From Isoetes taiwanensis (Eukaryota > Streptophyta > Lycopodiopsida > Isoetales > Isoetaceae): 64,000 nucleotides of DNA. Shown here piece after piece: positions 58,015-64,000 of the stretch. The notes below the pieces were generated by a model, which saw only the letters and a program-made list of their open reading frames with translations, was not told the origin of the DNA and ran no database searches. The DNA lies in NCBI GenBank assembly GCA_021234155.1, contig JAJEKV010000080.1, forward strand, positions 1,038,182 to 1,102,181, written 5' to 3'. Made by a program: the position numbers and the translations under genes. Within the stretch, counting starts at the first letter, position 1, and each line of letters starts with the position of its first letter.

Positions 58015-59500
58015 AAGGCTGGAGATATTCGCAGTAATCTATGCCGTCTTTCAAAACTGGAAATCTCATTTAACTTGGAAATGGTTCTATTCCACCAGAG
58101 CTTGCCAACTGCACAGAAATGTTCTATCCAGATTTGAGCAACAACCTTCTTGCAGGCAATCTCCCACAAGAGATGAATAGTCTTAAGAAATTAGAAACAC
58201 TAAACCTTGAAGGGAACAGACTGGCAAACGAAATTCCAAGATTAATTTTTGCTTTGCAATCTTTTGCGGAGGTGAATGGGAGATAACAAACTGGAAGGAT
58301 CCATACCTCATGAAATTAAGCACCTGAATTTAAGGATGCTTAACATAAGCTACAATAAGCTAACTGGGAATATACCAGCAGAACTAGGCATCCTGATTTC
58401 ACTTGAACAAATGGACTTGTCACATAACAAATTAGAAGGCCACATTCCAGACATCTTGTGTAACATGACAAAGCTAATACATGTGGATGTCTCATATAAC
58501 AATTTATCAGAAGATGTTCCCGAGTCATGAAAAAGGTTCTTGATTTCCTATCCTCTGACATTTGCTGGCAACCAGAAGTTGTGCACTTCAAATACATCCT
58601 GCAAAAGGTTCCTGATTTCCTCTCCTCTGTCATTTGTTGGCAATCAGAAGTTGTGCACTTCAAATATATACCTGCACTATAAATACGTCAGAAACTTTAT
58701 CAAGCAAAAAGGGACTAAAAAAAGGCTTTTTTGCTGGGATAATTCTTGGCGCGATTGCATTTTGTCTTTTAGTTGTTTGTCTAATCACCATCTGATGTCA
58801 GAAAGCCAAATCAAGAGTCTTCCTTATCAATGGCTCCAGGAAACTGTCTGCAGCAGAAGTATTGCATGCCACATAGAACTTAATTAATGATAATATTGTA
58901 GAAAAAGGTGTACATGGAATAGTATACAAAGTCATTAGCAGATCTAGACAAGAACTTGCAGTAAAGAAACTTGAGCTATCAAGAGCATGAGCAATATTTT
59001 AAAGGGAGTTAGAAACTCTAGGCAAGTTACAACATAGAAATCTAATAAACATCATTGGGTATTCAGCCCAGAATGGAATTGGTTACGTCATATATGAGTA
59101 CATGGAACTAGGAAGCCTCAGGGATGCTCTGCATGGGACACCACCTCTTGATTGAAAAACAAGATACATAATTGCATTAGGTACTGCACATGTATTGGCA
59201 TACCTGCACCATGATATTCATCCCCAAATTATTCATCACGACATAAAATCCAGCAAAATTCTGTTACACTCTAACATGGAGCCTTGAATCAGACTTCGAA
59301 ATAGCAAGATTGATTGACAAAGATGGGCTATCTGTATCTGTTATCGTTGGCAAATCCAAAGACCTCAAAATATCTCTGCCATTTAATTTCTTATCTAACA
59401 TGAATGACTTCCCTGACAGAGTGTTGTTACACTATGAAAGTGAACGAAAAGTTGATGTTTATGCCTTCAGAATGGTGCTTCGAACTGATTAACGGAAAGA
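58015..59500 (+). pseudogene. LRR receptor-like kinase remnant
   Basis: Leucine-rich repeats come first (NGSIPPELANCTEM, LKKLETLNLEGNRLANEIP, MGDNKLEGSIPHEIKHLNL, NISYNKLTGNIPAELG, QMDLSHNKLEGHIPD, HVDVSYNNLSEDVPES). They are followed by a duplicated FxGNQKLCTSN cap region (58558 and 58628), then a kinase: ELAVKKLELS (with the ATP-binding Lys), [50 protein letters not shown]. The catalytic HRD is HHD. Stops are frequent, the transmembrane region is disrupted and the DFG part is lost. The architecture matches plant subfamily XI/XII-like LRR kinases. Confidence 0.85.
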
Positions 59501-59969
59501 AGCTCATAGCTTAAACGAGATCGGATATGCCCAAGAAAAATCAACCCTCTCAGGTAATATAGCTTATGCATTTATATCCCAGGTAATATAGCTTATGCAT
59601 TTATAAAGGACTGCTTGTAGAAATATGATCTATGGAATTATGCCCAAGATCCTCTTGACAAAATCGATCTAAGACTGAAGCAAAACATTGAGGAAAAACT
59701 TGGCTCCACACCATGATGTAACTCACATAGCCCTGTGTAAATCTGAAACGTCAGCCAAGCGAATGAAGTCCCAGCAGATGGGTTGGATTTTAGAACACAC
59801 AATGAATCTGTCTGCAGACTTTTAAAGATCCATGAATATTTCAAGGTGCCTGAAAGCGTGCATCAAGCACGCAGTTGGATGGATCTGCGCAAAAGGAATG
59901 CAGAATAAAACCTGTGGATACCTTGCATCTCAAAATGATAGGTTTGAAATTCTGCAGTGGAGGAGAGTA
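59501..59969. other. Intergenic, short direct duplication
   Basis: CAGGTAATATAGCTTATGCA occurs twice (about 59552 and 59580). Otherwise the sequence probably is a decayed continuation of the receptor kinase. Confidence 0.5.
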
Positions 59970-59977
59970 TCGATCTG

Positions 59978-61497
59978 GGGAGACCTTCCTTATCCGGCCC
60001 CCCTCCACGTATACATAAAAAAAAGAGCACGTCAGCAGCATTTTTATAGAGAGCGGACGTTTTGTAGCACCGGACTGTAACAGAAACAGATAACAGAGAA
60101 GAGAGAACCCAGATAACAGACAAGAGAGAATCGCTGACAATTTTGTATTTCCAATCTAAAAAATATTCATGCCACAGCATTTGCCATATCACAAGACGGG
60201 ATCTTGTTCATTTTCAGGAGCATTCAACATCTTCTTATTGTACATAGCGACATGGGAGCAAAAAACATTAAAAGCCTGATCTTTCTGATGAACAAAGTAC
60301 TTCCTCCACATATACTCCATAAAATACGACTCATACAATGCTTTGCATGTGCCATATCGAGGAAGCGATTTCTTTACTGCACCCCATGTAGATTCTATCC
60401 TATTTATATGCACACCAGTCTCAGGATCCTTGAAATGTAGACTATGGTTCACAGTGCAATGTTGAAACTGCAATTGCTCCAACCATTCTGAATCATAACC
60501 TCTCCAACAATCACTGTAAATAACAGTTCCAGGTGCTACATACTTGTAAATGATAGAAACTAATGTATCAGCTGTCCGATCTTCAACTGGCACCATGAAC
60601 ATCTTGTTGGATCCTCGCTCAATGCCTCCAAACACCCACTGACCCTCAACTCTTCTACCCCTATTATACTTCCGCTTACCAAATTTGCTCTCATCTATTT
60701 CTACGATCTTTCCAGGACCACCAATCACCTCACTGTTATTCTGAATTGCAATGGCACAAATATCACAGCAATAGTTATACCAATTAACCATTGCCTGATA
60801 TGTACAGATGCCACACTCGCTCATTGCGACGTCTTGTGGCATCTTAACACTCCAGCAGTACATCAATCTCAACATTTGTGGGAATGTTAATTTGCTTCCA
60901 GAAAACCAGGTACCTCTACGAATAGAACATGTAAAACTGCAATGCTTACCTCTACATTTCCACTTGATTCCATCTCTTGACCCCTTCAAATTTCCACGCA
61001 ATTTCATTGTCTTGTTGCATTTCTCACACTCTCTCCTTCTTGGCAAGAAGCCTATTTCTACACAGAGAGCAATAGCAGCTTCAGAACCGCTAGTCTTCTC
61101 TACTAATTGAGCAAGACTCGTGACATTCATGCTTCCATTCTGGAACTCCATTGAATTCTGGAACTTTTGAAGAGCACAGAGAACAGAAAACAGTAGGATG
61201 GATTTCTTGAATGATGTTTCTCCTTTCATGTTTCTTGAATTTATGGCTTCCGATTATGGGAGTGGTTCAACGAACCAGTTAATGGGCTAATGGGCAGTGG
61301 TAGCAGTTAGACGGATCCTAGCAGGTAGTCGGATCTGGCAGGTAGTCCGTTTGTGCTTAATTACGGCAACCGAAAAATAGCGTAGTTCGTGTTTTGTTCG
61401 TCCGTGTAAAATTCGGCAGCAACAGCGAAATAAGGAGCGGCTTACGTGGACAAAAATGGTCTACGTGGAGGGGGGGGCCGAATAAGGAACGCTACCC
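59978..61497 (-). mobile_element. Merlin-family DNA transposon, apparently complete
   Basis: Inverted terminal repeats of about 36 bp: left GGGAGACCTTCCTTATCCGG then C6 and TCCACGTA; right inverse GGGTAGCGTTCCTTATTCGG then C8 and TCCACGTA. A perfect 8-bp target duplication TCGATCTG flanks it at 59970-59977 and 61498-61505. Length is 1520 bp with one intact transposase gene. Merlin elements are known to be related to bacterial IS1016/IS1595 and to make 8-9-bp duplications, so structure and coding sequence agree. Perfect duplication and an intact frame indicate a young insertion. Confidence 0.93.
60189..61229 (-). CDS. Merlin (IS1016/IS1595-like) DDE transposase
   Basis: An intact frame of 346 residues starts at the ATG at 61229. 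An N-terminal zinc-ribbon-like module has C68, C71, C92 and C97 (CEKC...CRGKHC). The catalytic core has IDESKFGKRKYNRGRR (D179), VFGGIERGSNKMFMVPVEDR, VIYSDCWRGYD (D240) and HINRIESTWGAVKKSL (E279), giving a DD38E spacing typical of the DDE_Tnp_IS1595 family. The HFKDPETGVHIN block before the Glu is a family hallmark. It should cut and paste the element by binding its terminal repeats. No stop or frameshift is present, so the protein could be functional. There is no visible intron. Confidence 0.93.
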   Translation of the reverse strand: MKGETSFKKSILLFSVLCALQKFQNSMEFQNGSMNVTSLAQLVEKTSGSEAAIALCVEIGFLPRRRECEKCNKTMKLRGNLKGSRDGIKWKCRGKHCSFTCSIRRGTWFSGSKLTFPQMLRLMYCWSVKMPQDVAMSECGICTYQAMVNWYNYCCDICAIAIQNNSEVIGGPGKIVEIDESKFGKRKYNRGRRVEGQWVFGGIERGSNKMFMVPVEDRTADTLVSIIYKYVAPGTVIYSDCWRGYDSEWLEQLQFQHCTVNHSLHFKDPETGVHINRIESTWGAVKKSLPRYGTCKALYESYFMEYMWRKYFVHQKDQAFNVFCSHVAMYNKKMLNAPENEQDPVL

Positions 61498-61505
61498 TCG
61501 ATCTG

Positions 61506-61941
61506 CAACGCCTTAAGAACTAACGCAGCAGCTCCAACCCGGGGACAGGCACTCCAATCGGGCCATATTGGCAAGGTGTAAGATGCGGGTATAGATGCAA
61601 TACAAGAACACAAGCTCCATATTAGAGCAACTTCCGTGACAGGTTTCAGGACCAAAATGCTAGACAACATCATATTATTGTTCAGCATTGCAAAGTGTCC
61701 AGTGGAATTCCTTCTACTCATGCCCCACAAACCCAGTTATGTCGATATGTCCATATGGGAAGCAGATTCTTAAGGTCCGCTGGAATTTTTCCTTCATCTT
61801 ATTCTCAGATAGGTTGAAGACATTGATCATCTCCTTCGAATCTTGCAAGGACACTCGAATGGTTTTATTCAGATTGTCGTGCAGAAGATAGATAGGGGAC
61901 CTGATAATGGTGGTGATATGTGAAGCTGTAATTGTACACAC
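61506..61941 (-). pseudogene. Unidentified ORF beside the Merlin insertion
   Basis: The minus strand from 61941 encodes PIYLLHDNLNKTIRVSLQDS, KEMINVFNLSENKMKEKFQR and TLRICFPYGHIDITGFVGHE before a stop at about 61714. Similar codon-like sequence continues past stops to the transposon end (KEFHWTLCNAEQ, HFGPETCHGSCSN). Merlin therefore landed in or next to a decayed gene that I do not recognise. Confidence 0.3.
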
Positions 61942-62824
61942 CGCTTCTCCTCTGCCCGATCTTCACAGCATGAGGTCCAACCTGGTGGAACACCACCGCC
62001 AAAGTAACAAAAAAAATCGTGAAAAAAAACAAAGTAGTTCCCCAAATGCCCAAACGAAATAGATACTACCAAATGCTCAGTTCTGCTCTTGATTCTTGAT
62101 GCCTTTCTACACTTCTTACATTGTGTCGATTTTGTGTGTGTCGATTTTGAGAAACACAAGAGGGTGCAGAAAGGTATGAATCGAAGCCATGTCAAAAGCA
62201 AAGCCTAGAAGGAAGAATGCTCACTGACATAGACGTTTTTCGTATCCCCGTGTCCAAATTTCAGGTCTTATTTAATTTTCATGACTGTAGATTCATAAAA
62301 TTATAGATGTGGAAGAGACACGTGGATAGGCTAGAATTGCAAGGAAGACCGTAGGCCCAGGCCCGATAGGGATAGTGTGCTAATAAAAAAAAAGGAATGT
62401 GGGATGAGGAGAAATAGCGTAGTCACGGGTAGAGGTGGTGATGAGCAATAGAAGGATTGCAATGTAGGATGATAATAGTGGGTTCAACCTTTACAGGTTT
62501 TGAACCAAATAAATGTTCACGGCGGCCATGATAAATTTTTTGTATAACTATATGTGAAAATGAAATGACATATTCATGTGCTTAACCTCCACCACTATTT
62601 CATTTTCCCTAAATAAAGTAGCCTATAGTCACTCCATTCCATTTGCGCAATAAGCAAAGTAGCCTATAGTCACTCCATTCCATTTGCGCAATAAGCAAGC
62701 TTAATAAAAAAAAGATAGCGATAAGGTTAAAGGTGTGGATATTGTTTTATTGACTTCAGCATTCAACTTATTGTTGCATTACACACATAAGGATTATGAT
62801 AATATTATTAGCATATCCAACAGC
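61942..62824. other. Intergenic with 42-bp tandem duplication
   Basis: A 42-base unit starting AAGTAGCCTATAGTCACTCC is repeated in tandem at about 62617-62700. No gene is assigned; this is probably the 3' flank of the lectin gene at its right end. Confidence 0.6.
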
Positions 62825-63592
62825 TTAAGAGCTATAAGTAGAAATATCCCACGAATATACTCGATGCTCAGCCACAGCTGCACCCGTAGCTGCAGAGAAT
62901 CCTACATACATCTTCTCATTCACAATTTTTGCCAAATCCAATGGTTGGCTAATGTCAGCTCGTGCAGGTTTATTTGCTTTTATACCATCAGCCAACCTCA
63001 CTTCCACCTTCTTACTGTTAGCATAATAATCAATCCAAGCTACAAACATAGAGTTTGTTGTGAAATCAACATTTGAATAGGTTGCCAAAGAAGTGACGCT
63101 GTTAACATCGATACCAATATGATGATCGGATGGATCCCAAGGATTCTGGTAGCTATCAAATTCTACAGCAAACAAATGGTTGCTAGAATTTCCATCTTTG
63201 TCTGGACTGATCAATCCAAAGTAACCTCCACCAGCATTGAAAGGCTTCGGGATATCAGCATGAGGGGAGAGGAAAAACGCCATGCCATCTCCTAAAGTCC
63301 TACCTTGTACTGTAACAAATTGAAAGACAAATTTGGTGGAGAAGGAAAGGGGTGTTTTGGACTGGATGAATCGGATTGGATGGGAGTAGATTGCTCGCCC
63401 CTTGGTAGTATCTACGGAATTATCCATTGTTAGTGCAATGTAGTTGCCATGGATGGTAGCGTTGCCTTTGAGATCAATTCCTTTGAAGGATGCTGGCATG
63501 GAGTATGAAAATTGGGTCATTCCATTTCTTGCAGAGATAGGATAAAGAGCAACACATACAAATAGAAAACTTACTATAAAAAACTTTCCCAT
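62825..63592 (-). CDS. Legume-type (L-type) lectin, secreted, no kinase domain
   Basis: The ATG at 63592-63590 gives 255 residues in one exon. Residues 1-21 form a signal peptide (FFIVSFLFVCVALYPISA), so the protein enters the secretory pathway. The legume-lectin beta-sandwich follows: TQFSYSMPASF (26-36), FSTKFVFQFV, LGDGMAFFLSP with D102 in the sugar site, GGGYFGL (121-127), and the metal-binding signature VEFDSYQNPWDPSDHHIGID (143-162). There E144, D146, N150, D153 and H158 fit the Mn/Ca ligand pattern, followed by VNSVTS. Near the C-terminus YVGFSAATG (229-237) and VYSWDIS complete the domain. All key residues are present. The frame stops after the lectin domain, so this is a soluble lectin rather than a lectin receptor kinase. 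An in-frame upstream extension to 63718 lacks ATG support. Confidence 0.9.
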   Translation of the reverse strand: MGKFFIVSFLFVCVALYPISARNGMTQFSYSMPASFKGIDLKGNATIHGNYIALTMDNSVDTTKGRAIYSHPIRFIQSKTPLSFSTKFVFQFVTVQGRTLGDGMAFFLSPHADIPKPFNAGGGYFGLISPDKDGNSSNHLFAVEFDSYQNPWDPSDHHIGIDVNSVTSLATYSNVDFTTNSMFVAWIDYYANSKKVEVRLADGIKANKPARADISQPLDLAKIVNEKMYVGFSAATGAAVAEHRVYSWDISTYSS

Positions 63593-64000
63593 ATCACTAA
63601 TATTGAAGAGAGCTAATGCAGGCAAGCCTAGATATAGGTTCCAATTGACGGCAAACATGCTTGGCATTGGCGGCAAACATATTTGGACTTGGCATGAGTG
63701 GGAAACGTGTTTGACCAATATCCTTATGCTAATAAGGTCATGATGTAAACATTAAATATTGATATAAGTTCTACACCATTGTGGGGGGAGATTATTTAAT
63801 TTCATGACGAGCTGGCAAGTTTGTCTTTGAGTTTTTCGTCTTTTGAAATAAGAGACAATGGTTGTTTTTAAGTAGTTGGATTTGAGATGATACCTACAAA
63901 AAACTTATCGGGGCGGCCAAGGCCGCCGCAAACATTTTGTTTGTTCGGATCGACGCAAAATATACTGGGTGAAAAGGATACTCGGTGTGAAAGAAGAAAT
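63593..64000. promoter_or_regulatory. Upstream region of the lectin gene
   Basis: Probable promoter (minus orientation). TTGGCATTGGCGGCAAACAT-like phrases are loosely repeated at 63.64-63.69 kb. No TATA box could be assigned with confidence. Confidence 0.3.

Overview
This is a stretch of a large, transposon-rich nuclear genome from a vascular land plant. The evidence is canonical GT-AG introns, a SPOROCYTELESS-like/SPEAR (TIE-type) EAR repressor gene, a legume-type lectin gene, and remnants of a filament-like plant protein, a tau-class glutathione S-transferase, a GH1 beta-glucosidase, an HSP110-type chaperone and an LRR receptor kinase. The mixture of L1 LINEs, a second LINE clade and a Merlin transposon looks more like a non-angiosperm than a crop, but I cannot assign a species.

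Layout. 1-6 kb: AT-rich, two fold-back repeats, one possible small minus-strand gene. 6.2-10.4 kb: a decayed minus-strand gene with a ParB-like motif and a DNA-methylase-like segment; a main intron is filled by an array of perfect palindromes (7.9-8.4 kb). 10.9-12.6 and 16.3-17.0 kb: two copies of one repeat, the first carrying about 1 kb of extra DNA. 14.2-15.2 kb: L1 ORF1 remnant. 18.9-21.0 kb: complete five-exon SPEAR gene. 24.6-27.6 kb: exons of an unidentified minus-strand gene. 27.6-29.4 kb: FPP pseudogene interrupted by a 249-bp MITE with a 6-bp target duplication. 31.0-32.3 kb: LINE 3' fragment ending in a (TCTA)n tract. 32.3-38.5 kb: decayed L1 with poly(A). 40.6-53.8 kb: a second LINE split by a 10.5-kb DNA element. 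54.7-59.5 kb: a run of gene remnants (GH1, GST, HSP110, LRR kinase). 59.98-61.50 kb: an apparently intact Merlin transposon. 62.8-63.6 kb: an intact lectin gene.

The main discovery candidate is the element at 40971-51495. It has 25-bp terminal inverted repeats, a 4-bp ATTC target duplication, and lies inside a LINE reading frame that reads through perfectly when the element is removed. It carries two divergent genes: leftward, a multi-exon gene with ParB-like and methylase-like motifs; rightward, a decayed DUF7869-type (RNase-H-fold transposase-like) gene. About a dozen copies of a 22-bp palindrome (AAATTGGGCG/CGCCCAATTT arms) sit in its introns and central region and were found nowhere else in the window. 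The gene at 6.2-10.4 kb looks like a distant relative of the leftward gene and is accompanied by a different palindrome family. I infer a family of large plant DNA transposons pairing a ParB/methylase-like protein with self-carried palindromes; function is untested and both genes show frameshifts.
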